Assembly (NCBI GenBank): GCA_003229345.1
Contig: QIDN01000390.1
Location: 1 to 21,560 of the forward strand
DNA from: Nitrospirota bacterium
Lineage (GTDB): Bacteria; Nitrospinota; Nitrospinia; Nitrospinales; Nitrospinaceae
Reading direction: 5' to 3'
Length of the DNA: 21,560 nt
How positions within the stretch are numbered: position 1 is the stretch's first letter; the number at the start of each line of letters is the position of its first letter. Both the position numbers and the translations under genes were made by a program. The notes under the pieces are model-generated. The model was not told the DNA's origin. It was given only the letters and a program-made list of their open reading frames with translations, and ran no database searches. Below, one piece after another: positions 1-7,058 of this stretch.

Positions 1-288
1 ATAAATCTCCTGCTGGGGCTTTTCGTCAAACCCGCCGCTCTCCGACCCGCGCGTGAACACGCCTTCGGGAACCAGAATCATTTCCCGCGCATCGTCACCA
101 ACGAGGGTTTCGTAAATACTAAAATCGCGGTTATCTTCAACCGTCACCTGCTTGGTGTGCGCCTGCATTTTGCGGATATCCGCATCCTGATCGATAGATT
201 TTTTAATTTCCCAGACGATCACCATAAGAAACAGGATGGAAATAGCAAAGCAGAAGATCACCCCTATGACTAACTGTTTATTGTTCAT
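1..288 (-). CDS. Membrane-anchored formylglycine-generating-enzyme (SUMF1/FGE-sulfatase) family protein, N-terminal part
   Basis: The reverse strand is open from an ATG at 288 to the window edge, giving 96 residues. Residues 5-27 form a hydrophobic membrane anchor (GVIFCFAISILFLMVIVW). A charged stretch of about 40 residues follows. From about residue 69 the sequence reads MILVPEGVFTRGSESGGFDE, the usual opening of FGE-sulfatase/SUMF1 domains (consensus M-x-x-I/V-P-x-G-x-F-x-M-G-S). Family members either oxidise a sulfatase cysteine to formylglycine or act as binding or regulatory domains. The catalytic cysteines would lie beyond the window, so enzyme activity cannot be judged. The domain should face the periplasm if the anchor is N-in. 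No clear Shine-Dalgarno precedes the ATG. The gene is divergent from the HisN-like gene at 377. Confidence 0.7.
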   Translation of the reverse strand, partial: MNNKQLVIGVIFCFAISILFLMVIVWEIKKSIDQDADIRKMQAHTKQVTVEDNRDFSIYETLVGDDAREMILVPEGVFTRGSESGGFDEKPQQEIY

Positions 289-376
289 ATTTTTATATGT
301 TTAAAGGAGATAAAAGGCTAAAATGGCAAAGTGATTATAGTTTAACATGACTGGAAAGCAATCCTAAACGATACGG

Positions 377-1165
377 ATGAAAGACCTCCTCGCCGCCAAA
401 GAAACCGCCCTGTCCTGGTTGAAACCCGTTAGCCGGGAAATCCTCAACTGGTTCCAAAAAGAGATCACCGTACAACAAAAAGCCGACCAAAGTCCAGTCA
501 CCATTGCTGATCAAAGAGCCGAGGAAATGTTACGCCAAAAGATTCATCGGTATTTCCCGGATCATGGGATCATCGGAGAGGAATTCGGCGAAGAGGAAGC
601 GACCCGGGAATGGGTGTGGACGGTGGACCCGATTGACGGCACCCGTTCGTTTATTCAGGGGTTGCCGCTGTTTGCTACGCTCCTGTCCCTGCTTCACAAA
701 GGGGAACCGGTGATGGGCATCATTTGCCTGCCAGCCTTGGGGGAAACTGTGTGGGCTGTAAAAGGCAAGGGCACTTATTCGGGAGACCGCCGGCTCCATG
801 TTTCCTCTCACTCCAAAATAAAGGATTCCGTTCTAGCCACGGCAGACCTGTACTGCTTCCGCGAAAAAAAATATCTCCGGTTCTGGAATCAATTGCATTC
901 CCAGACCAAGCTGTTGAGGACCTACCCCGACGCTTTCGGACACCTGATGGCCATTCGGGGATCGGTCGATGCCATGGTGGACCCCTGGGCTTACATATGG
1001 GATTTTGCACCCTGTAAAATCATGGTCCAGGAAGCAGGAGGGGCTTTTATTAATTTCACAGGAAACAAAAACAGCATCTGCGAAGGGTCCGCATTGGTGG
1101 GAAATGCTAGATTGGTGAAGGCGCTTCAAAAATCGATACAAACCGCCAGCACTAAAAAAGGATAG
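377..1165 (+). CDS. hisN: Inositol-monophosphatase-family phosphatase, probably histidinol-phosphatase (HisN type)
   Basis: This 262-residue protein has all the metal-binding motifs of the Mg-dependent, Li-sensitive phosphatase family. GEE lies at 67-69 (metal-binding Glu68), DPIDGTRSF at 84-92 (Asp84, Asp87), and a C-terminal WDFAPCKIMVQEAGG at 208-222 with the catalytic Asp209. The DPIDGT-R/K-SF..G-P-L/V-F/W-x-T-L pattern resembles HisN histidinol-phosphate phosphatases more than classical SuhB, so removal of phosphate from L-histidinol phosphate is the likely reaction. A hisC gene lies at 15308, not in the same operon. The ATG at 377 has only a weak ribosome site. Length is typical of the family. 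Inositol-1-phosphate or 3'-phosphoadenosine phosphate (CysQ-like) are alternative substrates. The end is 13 bp from the convergent DUF2203 gene. Confidence 0.85.
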   Translation: MKDLLAAKETALSWLKPVSREILNWFQKEITVQQKADQSPVTIADQRAEEMLRQKIHRYFPDHGIIGEEFGEEEATREWVWTVDPIDGTRSFIQGLPLFATLLSLLHKGEPVMGIICLPALGETVWAVKGKGTYSGDRRLHVSSHSKIKDSVLATADLYCFREKKYLRFWNQLHSQTKLLRTYPDAFGHLMAIRGSVDAMVDPWAYIWDFAPCKIMVQEAGGAFINFTGNKNSICEGSALVGNARLVKALQKSIQTASTKKG

Positions 1166-1178
1166 CGGTCTTTACTCA

Positions 1179-1556
1179 CTAAATCGGTTGACGACCCGCA
1201 AACCCGCTATCCAGATCATGCCAGAACCGGATTTCCTGTTCGGGGATTTTCCAACAAAGGTAAACCTCTTTACCTTCCCGGAGTGACGGAAAATCCACCA
1301 ACCCCATTTCAATCCCTTTTATAACACAGCCTTTTTTTTCCAGGTTCTTGCTAATATGATTGGCTTTTAACGCTACATTCAGATAATCCGTCCCAGAGGT
1401 GCTGCCCCCACTGTATTCGGCCTTGGAGCGGGCTTTTTGAATATCCGGGAAGCCTTTATGCATGAGCGAATACAACTCCTGCAACCGGGGAACCCAATCG
1501 TTCAATTCGGGAATCAGAGCGTTGGCTTCTTCAACGGTAAAATACTTTTTTGCCAT
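1179..1556 (-). CDS. DUF2203 family protein
   Basis: The product is 125 residues from the ATG at 1556. An upstream in-frame ATG at 1613 exists, but the sequence AGGAAGAG sits just before 1556, and the resulting N-terminus MAKKYFTVEEANALIP is the standard start of DUF2203 proteins. The family consists of short, cytoplasmic, mostly helical proteins of unknown function. Recognisable features are the EEAN-x-L-I-P start, a central helical stretch with GxV-I-K-G-I-E-x-GLVDFPS, and the C-terminal part V-Y-L-C-W-K-x-x-E-x-x-I-x-F-W-H-D-L-D-x-G-F-A-G-R. No enzymatic role is established. The gene is convergent with the HisN-like gene and stands alone. Confidence 0.85.
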   Translation of the reverse strand: MAKKYFTVEEANALIPELNDWVPRLQELYSLMHKGFPDIQKARSKAEYSGGSTSGTDYLNVALKANHISKNLEKKGCVIKGIEMGLVDFPSLREGKEVYLCWKIPEQEIRFWHDLDSGFAGRQPI

Positions 1557-1677
1557 GAAAACTCTTCCTGAAATGCGGTTTTCTGAAAAGGGTTTGAAAT
1601 CGCAATCATACACGGGAACCCAAAAAATTCAAACGGCTTGTGGAGGTTTTTTAAATCAGAGAATTCAATAAGTTAAT

Positions 1678-1910
1678 CTAATTTTGGGCTTCTTCCCGGA
1701 GAAACAGCCAAAAAACGTCCTGGGGACAAGCAAATTCCTGGAAATCCCACATGTTCAGACAATTAGCCGGGGCCGAAATGATGTTTTTCTGTTGACAAAT
1801 CGCCCATAAGATTATAAATTCCCGTGCAAGACGCCTCAGAATGTCTTCAAAAATGGCCGCTTAGTAGCAGCATAGCGCGGGCGTGATACTGTCGGTTTTT
1901 CATAATTCAT
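1678..1910 (-). pseudogene. Possible small gene interrupted by a frameshift
   Basis: On the minus strand an ATG at 1910 opens a 24-codon frame (MNYEKPTVSRPRYAATKRPF...) that stops at TGA. A second frame is open from 1860 to a TAG at 1678-1680 and has no good start of its own; it reads ...FEDILRRLAREFIILWAICQ... and ends ...VFWLFLREEAQN. The two frames overlap at a run of five T (positions 1849-1853 on this strand). One more T there would join them into a single 77-residue protein with normal-looking composition. This may be a decayed gene, a sequencing or assembly error in a homopolymer, or chance. No ribosome site is visible before 1910, and a plausible plus-strand promoter overlaps it. I do not recognise the protein. 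Confidence 0.3.
1792..1818 (+). promoter_or_regulatory. Candidate sigma70-type promoter for the exported protein at 1992
   Basis: TTGACA at 1792-1797 is followed, after 15 bp, by TATAAA at 1813-1818. The -35 box is perfect but the spacer is short. It would give a leader of about 165 nt before the gene at 1992. It overlaps the candidate broken minus-strand gene, so only one of the two readings may be meaningful. Confidence 0.35.
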
Positions 1911-1991
1911 TTTTTGCTGTTTGTTTTTGTTAATGAATTATTTATTTATGAGTTTTACCTATCAAGTCAAACTTTTTTAGGGGAGACAACA

Positions 1992-2444
1992 ATGAAAATG
2001 AAAGCTATTTTGTTAGCAGTATGTTTCGCGGCTGTACTGGCTGTCGGTGTGAACAGCGCCGTCGCCGATGACATGATGCCGGGCTCCTATACCCAGCAGG
2101 ATCAGAGCGTAATGGGTGTTGGCCAGACCATGGTTCAAATGGGTGCCAAAGCCCGCGCCCTGACGGACGCCACCAACCGTGCGTCCCGCGCTCATATGTC
2201 AAGAAATACTGCATCGGGAATCAATGTAATGCAGCAGTTTGGTTCCTCTCAGCACGATTCGTCCTGGAAAGCCGCCAAGACGATTGAAGAAGCCGAGGTT
2301 TTTGGACTGGTACCCGGCGACTGTCAGGGTGACAATTCTGATGGCGCTTACCGGAAACAGATGAATCAGAATCGCAAAGGCTACATGAAGGAAAACCTGG
2401 TTCCGAATTCCATGTGTGCCACGATTCATCCGACTTTGAAGTAA
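1992..2444 (+). CDS. Small exported protein of unknown function
   Basis: The product is 150 residues. The start at 1992 is chosen over an upstream in-frame ATG at 1914 because AGGGGAG lies 6-12 bases before it and because it begins a textbook signal peptide: MKMK, then a hydrophobic core (AILLAVCFAAVLAVGV), then AVA before DD, with cleavage predicted after residue 25. The mature part (about 125 residues) is rich in Met, Gln, Asn and Ser, has no membrane segment, and contains two cysteines (111 and 142) that could form a disulfide in the periplasm. I do not recognise a family. The strong ribosome site, own promoter candidate and excellent terminator immediately downstream suggest a well-expressed single-gene unit. 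Confidence 0.75.
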   Translation: MKMKAILLAVCFAAVLAVGVNSAVADDMMPGSYTQQDQSVMGVGQTMVQMGAKARALTDATNRASRAHMSRNTASGINVMQQFGSSQHDSSWKAAKTIEEAEVFGLVPGDCQGDNSDGAYRKQMNQNRKGYMKENLVPNSMCATIHPTLK

Positions 2445-2485
2445 GCTACACAATTTTGGGACGCATTGTCCTGATAGATTCAATT

Positions 2486-2521
2486 AAAAAGCCGGTAGAG
2501 CTTATGCTCTATCGGCTTTTT
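2486..2521 (+). terminator. Intrinsic (rho-independent) terminator
   Basis: The arm GCCGGTAGAGC (2491-2501) pairs along all 11 positions (one G-T) with GCTCTATCGGC (2506-2516) around a TTAT loop. It is preceded by five A and followed by five T. It lies 42 bp after the stop of the exported protein at 2444. The A and T tracts make it potentially active in both directions. Confidence 0.9.
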
Positions 2522-2971
2522 CTATGGCCTTTCCTCCATAGGAATTTTCCGAAATTTTTTCTCTTTCTCGTTTCAGGATGGCTTTTGGTTTTATACCCGG
2601 CCATTCCCGCCTATTCCTTTGAAATGATTTCCCTCAAGAAATACAAGGTCCAAGCAAACAAGATAGACAATCCGGTGGACTTGACCCGGCTCCCGCTCAA
2701 CAAAACATTTCAAGTCAATTCACCGGACTTTGTCCTGCAATTCTTTTTCAGCGGTCCGGATGTTCTTGGAATCATCTTCAAGCGTAATTTAGACAAAGCG
2801 CTTTTCGTAAGGTGGTGTTTCTTTCGAAACTGCGATGAAAGTCCCTTTGATTACGTTTCGGTCATCGCCCAGCCCCATGGCCCTCCCCTGGCGAGTGGTT
2901 TTTTTGAAATCAGGTTTCCACCCGGACTGAATTATCATTTTCAGGGCCTGTATTTTTATACCCGAAACTAA
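2504..2971 (+). CDS. Unknown protein with N-terminal signal or anchor segment
   Basis: The frame is open further upstream (ATG at 2414), but that start would lie inside the preceding gene. The ATG at 2504 gives 155 residues with a basic N-terminus, a hydrophobic stretch at about residues 16-34 (FPKFFLFLVSGWLLVLYPA) and a possible cleavage site near PAYS (residue 38). The rest is rich in Phe and aromatic residues, has two cysteines (95 and 100), and shows no motif I recognise. The start codon lies in the loop and 3' arm of the terminator at 2486-2521, and there is no good ribosome site, only GGTAGAG. The true start is therefore uncertain. No later ATG precedes the hydrophobic segment. Confidence 0.5.
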   Translation: MLYRLFLWPFLHRNFPKFFLFLVSGWLLVLYPAIPAYSFEMISLKKYKVQANKIDNPVDLTRLPLNKTFQVNSPDFVLQFFFSGPDVLGIIFKRNLDKALFVRWCFFRNCDESPFDYVSVIAQPHGPPLASGFFEIRFPPGLNYHFQGLYFYTRN

Positions 2972-3032
2972 TTTTGTCCTGGACGCGAATCCGGTCGATA
3001 TCCCACCCCGATGCCAGCTTATTTTTAAATTC

Positions 3033-3041
3033 TGATATAAT
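3033..3041 (+). promoter_or_regulatory. Extended -10 promoter for the DUF1566 gene
   Basis: TGATATAAT at 3033-3041 is a perfect extended -10 element (TGnTATAAT). No convincing -35 box lies upstream, as is usual for this promoter type. Transcription would begin near 3048, about 30 nt before the ATG at 3077. Confidence 0.5.
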
Positions 3042-3076
3042 ATTGCCCTCATCTCAAATTTCTTTTCGAGGTCTCC

Positions 3077-3520
3077 ATGCCTGACAACCGATTTATCGAT
3101 AACGGAAACGACACTATCACCGATTCTTCCACCGGCCTGACCTGGCTGAAGAAGGATACCCGGCAGATGCTGGGAAAATGGCGAAACCTGGAACAATGCC
3201 AGGATTACGCCCAACAACTGAATAATGAAAATTATGCCGGATTCAACGACTGGCGGGTGTGCAAACTCGAAGACATCAAAACCATCTTCGATAAAAACTG
3301 CTCTTTGAAAGCCAAAGGCGGGGATATCATCTACCTTCCGCCAGTGTTTGAACCGGATTGCGCCGATGTCACCTGGACAGATACAGTCAACAAGGACCGA
3401 GCCATGATGTTCAATTTGATCAAGGGCCGCTCCAACTGGATCAACAAGTTGGGCGAAGGCCCCTTCGCGGCAAGAATCGTCCGGGGTGAACGCAAGGCAA
3501 AAGAAGGCTCAGGCTCCTGA
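3077..3520 (+). CDS. DUF1566 (Lcl C-terminal-like) domain protein
   Basis: This 147-residue protein consists of one DUF1566 domain. RFIDNGNDTITDSSTGLTWLK at the N-terminus, a central Y-A-x-x-L-N-x-x-x-Y-A-G-F-N-D-W-R-V-x-x-x-E-D-I-K block, and the C-terminal F-A-A-R-I-V-R-G-E are the three hallmarks of the family. Many relatives are exported or fused to cell-surface domains; this one has no signal peptide or anchor and appears cytoplasmic. Its molecular role is unknown. The ATG follows a GAGGT ribosome site by 4 bases, and an extended -10 promoter lies just upstream, so it is probably transcribed alone. It faces the TauE/SafE gene with only 32 bp between. Confidence 0.8.
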   Translation: MPDNRFIDNGNDTITDSSTGLTWLKKDTRQMLGKWRNLEQCQDYAQQLNNENYAGFNDWRVCKLEDIKTIFDKNCSLKAKGGDIIYLPPVFEPDCADVTWTDTVNKDRAMMFNLIKGRSNWINKLGEGPFAARIVRGERKAKEGSGS

Positions 3521-3552
3521 CAAGCTATGCGCCCTATAGAGAGGGTCTGCTT

Positions 3553-3918
3553 TCAGACCGCACTGCGTGACTGAATCACCAGCCAGATGGCCAGGAGCAC
3601 CAGAATACCCGCAAAGAAACGCTTGAAATTCTGCTCTGACAGGCTCTGTAAAAGCATGGGACCCACTTGGGCTCCCACGATCCCGCCCAGCGCAATCATC
3701 AGGCCAGTCTTGAGATCGATGTTCCCCAACCGATAATGGGCGGCAACTGACGACACGGCGATCAGTAACACCACCAGAAACGAAGTGCCGACCGCCATAT
3801 GCGCTTTCTTCCCCAGATAGAGCAAAACGGGGACTACCAGAAAACCGCCGCCCAAACCGGACATGGAGGCCAGAATTCCTATCACCAGTCCCAACAGGAC
3901 CAAGAGTATCCATTCCAA
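3553..3918 (-). CDS. Half-size TauE/SafE family membrane permease (DUF81)
   Basis: The protein has about 121 residues and four predicted membrane helices. It contains the family signature G-x-x-x-G-x-x-x-S-x-x-x-G-x-G-G-G-F-L-V-V-P (GILASMSGLGGGFLVVP), then AVGTSFLVV and GGIVGAQVG. Typical TauE/SafE sulfite or organosulfonate exporters are 240-270 residues with two such repeats; this is a single repeat, which would need to dimerise. I chose the TTG at 3918 because AAGGAGG (3933-3927) lies 8 bases before it. In-frame ATG at 3939 and TTG at 3951 lie inside the upstream symporter gene. The ribosome site overlaps the symporter's last codons (stop 3925-3923), so translation is probably coupled to it. 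The substrate is unknown. Confidence 0.8.
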   Translation of the reverse strand: MEWILLVLLGLVIGILASMSGLGGGFLVVPVLLYLGKKAHMAVGTSFLVVLLIAVSSVAAHYRLGNIDLKTGLMIALGGIVGAQVGPMLLQSLSEQNFKRFFAGILVLLAIWLVIQSRSAV

Positions 3919-3922
3919 TTGA

Positions 3923-5146
3923 TTATCCTCCTTCCACATATTTTTCTTCAAGTTTATCGACCACCGCCGCGCCTATGGAATCGCCCCAGACATTGACGGT
4001 GGTTCGGCACCGGTCCAGAAACCAGTCGATCGACAACAGCATCCCGATGCCTTCCAGCGGCAAACCGACAGACTGCAGAACCATGACCATGGTCACCAAT
4101 CCTGCTTCCGGAATGCCTGCGGCCCCGATAGCGGCCAGGGTCGCGGTAACGAATATAATAATTTGCTGGGTGAAACTCAGCTCAATACCCAACATTTGAG
4201 CGATGAAGATGGCGGCAATCGCTTCGTACATGGCGGTGCCATCCATGTTGACCGTCGCGCCAATGGGTAGGACAAACAACGAAGCCCGGCGCGAAACCTT
4301 ATTATTCTCTTCGGCACATTCGATGGTGATCGGTAAAGTCGCGGAGCTACTGGCAGTCGAAAAGGCTGTGGTCAAGGCCGCGCTCGCTCCCTTGAAAAAT
4401 TTGATGGGGCTTCGCCGGGTGAAAAATATCAGAATGGCTGGAAGCACCACCAACGCATGAAACAAAAGAGCAGCAATCACGGTGAATGCGAATTTCCCAA
4501 TCTTCATCAACTCCGCCCAGAAGGCATCGCCTCCACCAGCGGCTCCCAGTTTGGAAGCAATGAGAGCGAAGATACCGACCGGCGCCAGATACAGCACCAA
4601 ATGAACCATTTTCATGATGGCTTCGTTCACGGCGTCAAAAAAACTAATGACGCTTTTGCCTTTTTCACCCAAAGTGGTCAACACCCCGCCAAACACCAGC
4701 GAAAAAATTATGATAGGCAGGATATCCATTTCCATCATGGATTTAATGAGGTTGGGTGAAACGAAGCTCTGCAAAATATCGGTGATCCCCATACCTTTCT
4801 TGCCGGCCACCCCTTCTGGAATCTCGGAAACCATCTCAACGGATTCTCCGGGTTTCATGAGATTCACCATACACAGACCGATGACCACCGAAAAAGCGGT
4901 CGTCGTCATAAAATAAAACAAGGTGATCACCCCGGTTTTTCCGACTTTGGTGATATCCCCCAAACCGGAAATCCCGACAATCAGCGATGAGACGATAAGG
5001 GGAATGACCAGCATTTTAAGGGCATTCAAAAATATTTCACCGATCCAATCCACCGCCGTCATCTGGGGTCCGAACCACCATCCGCAAATTCCCCCCAGAA
5101 CAATGCCCACTAAAATAAAATATAAGAGCCAGTTATTATTTTTCAT
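3923..5146 (-). CDS. Dicarboxylate/amino acid:cation symporter (DAACS family, GltP/DctA-like)
   Basis: This 407-residue inner-membrane protein matches the Na+/H+-coupled glutamate/aspartate/C4-dicarboxylate transporter family over its full length. Diagnostic parts are the serine-rich re-entrant loop TAFSTASSSATLPIT, the NMDGTA motif, the second re-entrant loop AAIGAAGIPEAGLVTMV, and DRCRTTVNVWGDS near the C-terminus. Arg381 in that last motif aligns with the arginine that binds the substrate side-chain carboxylate in archaeal and mammalian homologues (Arg397 in GltPh), so an acidic substrate is likely. It is the first gene of a two-gene minus-strand unit with the half-size TauE/SafE permease. 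Whether the substrate is glutamate, aspartate or a C4-dicarboxylate cannot be read from the sequence. Confidence 0.9.
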   Translation of the reverse strand: MKNNNWLLYFILVGIVLGGICGWWFGPQMTAVDWIGEIFLNALKMLVIPLIVSSLIVGISGLGDITKVGKTGVITLFYFMTTTAFSVVIGLCMVNLMKPGESVEMVSEIPEGVAGKKGMGITDILQSFVSPNLIKSMMEMDILPIIIFSLVFGGVLTTLGEKGKSVISFFDAVNEAIMKMVHLVLYLAPVGIFALIASKLGAAGGGDAFWAELMKIGKFAFTVIAALLFHALVVLPAILIFFTRRSPIKFFKGASAALTTAFSTASSSATLPITIECAEENNKVSRRASLFVLPIGATVNMDGTAMYEAIAAIFIAQMLGIELSFTQQIIIFVTATLAAIGAAGIPEAGLVTMVMVLQSVGLPLEGIGMLLSIDWFLDRCRTTVNVWGDSIGAAVVDKLEEKYVEGG

Positions 5147-5271
5147 ATTCAGCCATCAGTTATTTTAAGTTGCTTACTGGAAACCCCTTTGAGAAACTGC
5201 TAGAGCAGAGCTGTTTGAATTTTTGATTTTCTGTCCAACAAGCTACCGCGAACAACCTAACGGAGGTTGCC

Positions 5272-6561
5272 ATGACACAGACCGTCGAGTTGATCTACCA
5301 GGGCAAATCATACACGTTACCCATCATAGAAGGAACCTGCGGGGAACAAGCGGTGGATATTTCCACCCTGCGAACCGCTACGGGATTGATTACCTACGAT
5401 CCCGGTTTTGTCAGTACCGGTAGCTGTCAAAGCCAAATCACGTTTCTGGACGGGGAGAAGGGGGTCCTGCTGTATCGAGGCATACCCATCGAACAATTGG
5501 CGGAACACAGCAATTTTACCGAAACAGCCTTCTTGCTGATCTACGGTCACCTTCCCAACCAAAAAGAATTGGACTACTTGAAGTATCATGTGACGCATCA
5601 TTCCATGATTCACGAATCCCTCAAAAATTTATATGATGGGTTTCCCAACAACCCGCATCCGATGGCCGTCTGCAGTGCTGTCGTGGGTTCCCTGTCCACT
5701 TTTTACCAGGACCAGCTCAACGTTCAGAACGAGCGTGAGATCGAAATCACCATCCATCGTCTTCTGGCGAAACTCCCCACCATCGCCGCTTACAGCTACA
5801 AAAAATCAATCGGTCAACCTTTTTCCTATCCCCAAAATGCTCTGAGTTATACGGAGAATTTCCTGCACATGATGTTCTCCAACCCCTGCGAAGATTATGA
5901 AGTGGACCCTCTAGTGGCCAAGGCGCTGGATACCCTTCTCATCCTGCATGCCGACCATGAACAAAATTGCTCCACCAGCACCGTGCGTCTGGTCGGCAGT
6001 TCCCGGTGCAATCTATACTCCTCGGTATCGGCGGGCATCTACGCCCTTTGGGGACCGCTCCACGGTGGGGCCAACCAAGCTGTTATCGAAATGCTGCAAG
6101 CCATTCAGGATGCCGGCGGTAACGTGAAGCAATTTGTTGATAAGGCCAAGAATAGTGACGATCCTTTTCGGTTGATGGGGTTTGGGCACCGGGTCTACAA
6201 AAATTTCGACCCCCGGTCCAAGATCATTAAAAAACTGGCGCATGAGGTATTTGACAAGCTGGGACTCAATGAACCACTACTGAATATCGCCTTGCAGTTG
6301 GAAGAAATCGCCCTCCAGGATGATTATTTCATCTCAAAAAAATTATATCCCAATGTGGATTTTTATTCAGGATTGATTTACAAAGCTCTGCAAATTCCAA
6401 TCAACATGTTTCCGGTGATGTTTGCCATCGGTCGCCTGCCGGGGTGGATTGCACATTGGATAGAGTTGCAAGGGGACAAGGATTTTAAAATTGGCCGGCC
6501 ACGGCAGATTTATCAGGGACCAGGAAAGACGGATTATATCCCTCTGAAGAAAAGAAAATAA
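5272..6561 (+). CDS. gltA: Citrate synthase
   Basis: The product, 429 residues, condenses acetyl-CoA and oxaloacetate to citrate in the TCA cycle. It aligns by eye with the hexameric bacterial GltA type almost without gaps: His229 in LHADHEQNCSTS and His264 in GPLHGGAN have the same numbers as in E. coli, and the acid/base residues fall at His306 (GFGHRVYKNFDPR) and Asp363 (NVDFYSG). The N-terminal beta-rich region (residues 1-50) typical of the type II enzymes is present. A GGAGG ribosome site lies 6 bases before the ATG. The gene is divergent from the symporter, and the two share the 125-bp gap at 5147-5271. If the host fixes CO2 by a reductive TCA cycle, this enzyme could serve the oxidative direction or run reversibly; the sequence does not decide. 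Confidence 0.96.
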   Translation: MTQTVELIYQGKSYTLPIIEGTCGEQAVDISTLRTATGLITYDPGFVSTGSCQSQITFLDGEKGVLLYRGIPIEQLAEHSNFTETAFLLIYGHLPNQKELDYLKYHVTHHSMIHESLKNLYDGFPNNPHPMAVCSAVVGSLSTFYQDQLNVQNEREIEITIHRLLAKLPTIAAYSYKKSIGQPFSYPQNALSYTENFLHMMFSNPCEDYEVDPLVAKALDTLLILHADHEQNCSTSTVRLVGSSRCNLYSSVSAGIYALWGPLHGGANQAVIEMLQAIQDAGGNVKQFVDKAKNSDDPFRLMGFGHRVYKNFDPRSKIIKKLAHEVFDKLGLNEPLLNIALQLEEIALQDDYFISKKLYPNVDFYSGLIYKALQIPINMFPVMFAIGRLPGWIAHWIELQGDKDFKIGRPRQIYQGPGKTDYIPLKKRK

Positions 6562-6601
6562 TGCGCCGAAGCGGGATGCCCCTATCAACTTTCAGCAAAC
6601 C

Positions 6602-6946
6602 CTACAGGGCTTCAATCGAGCACTTGAACGGATAATTTTCAAAAGCGGCGGCCGTATGAACCTGCTGAACCTTGAATTCAGCCCGTTCCAAAGGCAGGGT
6701 GTCGACATGGGATGCACCGGTAAGGTGGACTTCCAGCATCAGTTTTTCTGCGGTATGATAATCCTTACTAAAGATTTTGACCAACATACGAATCACAAAC
6801 TCCGTAGTCGTCACATTATCATCCCACATGATGACTTTATATAACGGCAAATAAGCCGTCTGTTTGCGAGTCTCCTCTTCGGTAACTTCTCCAGGAGCAG
6901 GAGCCTCGATATCGGGCAAAGTTTCTGGTAAGGTTTCGGTTGTCAT
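6602..6946 (-). CDS. clpS: ATP-dependent Clp protease adaptor ClpS
   Basis: This 114-residue protein has an acidic, flexible N-terminus (residues 1-30) followed by the ClpS fold: YKVIMWDDNVTTTEFVIRM, then AEKLMLEVHLTG, and a C-terminal ERAEFKVQQVH...YPFKCSIE. ClpS delivers N-degron substrates (N-terminal Phe, Leu, Trp, Tyr) to ClpAP. The family's NDD degron-binding motif is shifted here to W-D-D-N (41-44), the usual gatekeeper Met position is Thr48, and the conserved pocket His is kept as His74. This alignment is by eye. No clpA is adjacent. A good promoter lies at 7009-7037. The gene is convergent with gltA, 40 bp away. Confidence 0.9.
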   Translation of the reverse strand: MTTETLPETLPDIEAPAPGEVTEEETRKQTAYLPLYKVIMWDDNVTTTEFVIRMLVKIFSKDYHTAEKLMLEVHLTGASHVDTLPLERAEFKVQQVHTAAAFENYPFKCSIEAL

Positions 6947-7008
6947 AATTACTAAACTTATAGAAACAAAAGGTTAAATCCAACAAATTCCAGAAGTTTT
7001 CTAATCAA

Positions 7009-7037
7009 ATATTAAGTTATTCAGCATCCTTTTTCAA
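7009..7037 (-). promoter_or_regulatory. Sigma70-type promoter of clpS
   Basis: On the minus strand TTGAAA (7037-7032) and TAATAT (7014-7009) are separated by exactly 17 bp. Transcription would begin near 7002, about 55 nt before the clpS ATG at 6946. Confidence 0.6.
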
Positions 7038-7058
7038 TAAATTTTTACAGACTGAATT

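Noticed and set aside
3544..3559. Inverted repeat GGTCTG-CTTT-CAGACC between convergent genes as a terminator
   Set aside because: The stem is only 6 bp, overlaps the permease stop codon and has no T tract on either strand.
3509..3913. 134-residue minus-strand frame overlapping the TauE/SafE gene in another frame
   Set aside because: The permease frame has the family signature and a strong ribosome site; this one has neither.
4203..4916. Several plus-strand frames of 85-100 residues
   Set aside because: All are antisense to the well-conserved DAACS symporter and look like mirror translations of membrane helices.
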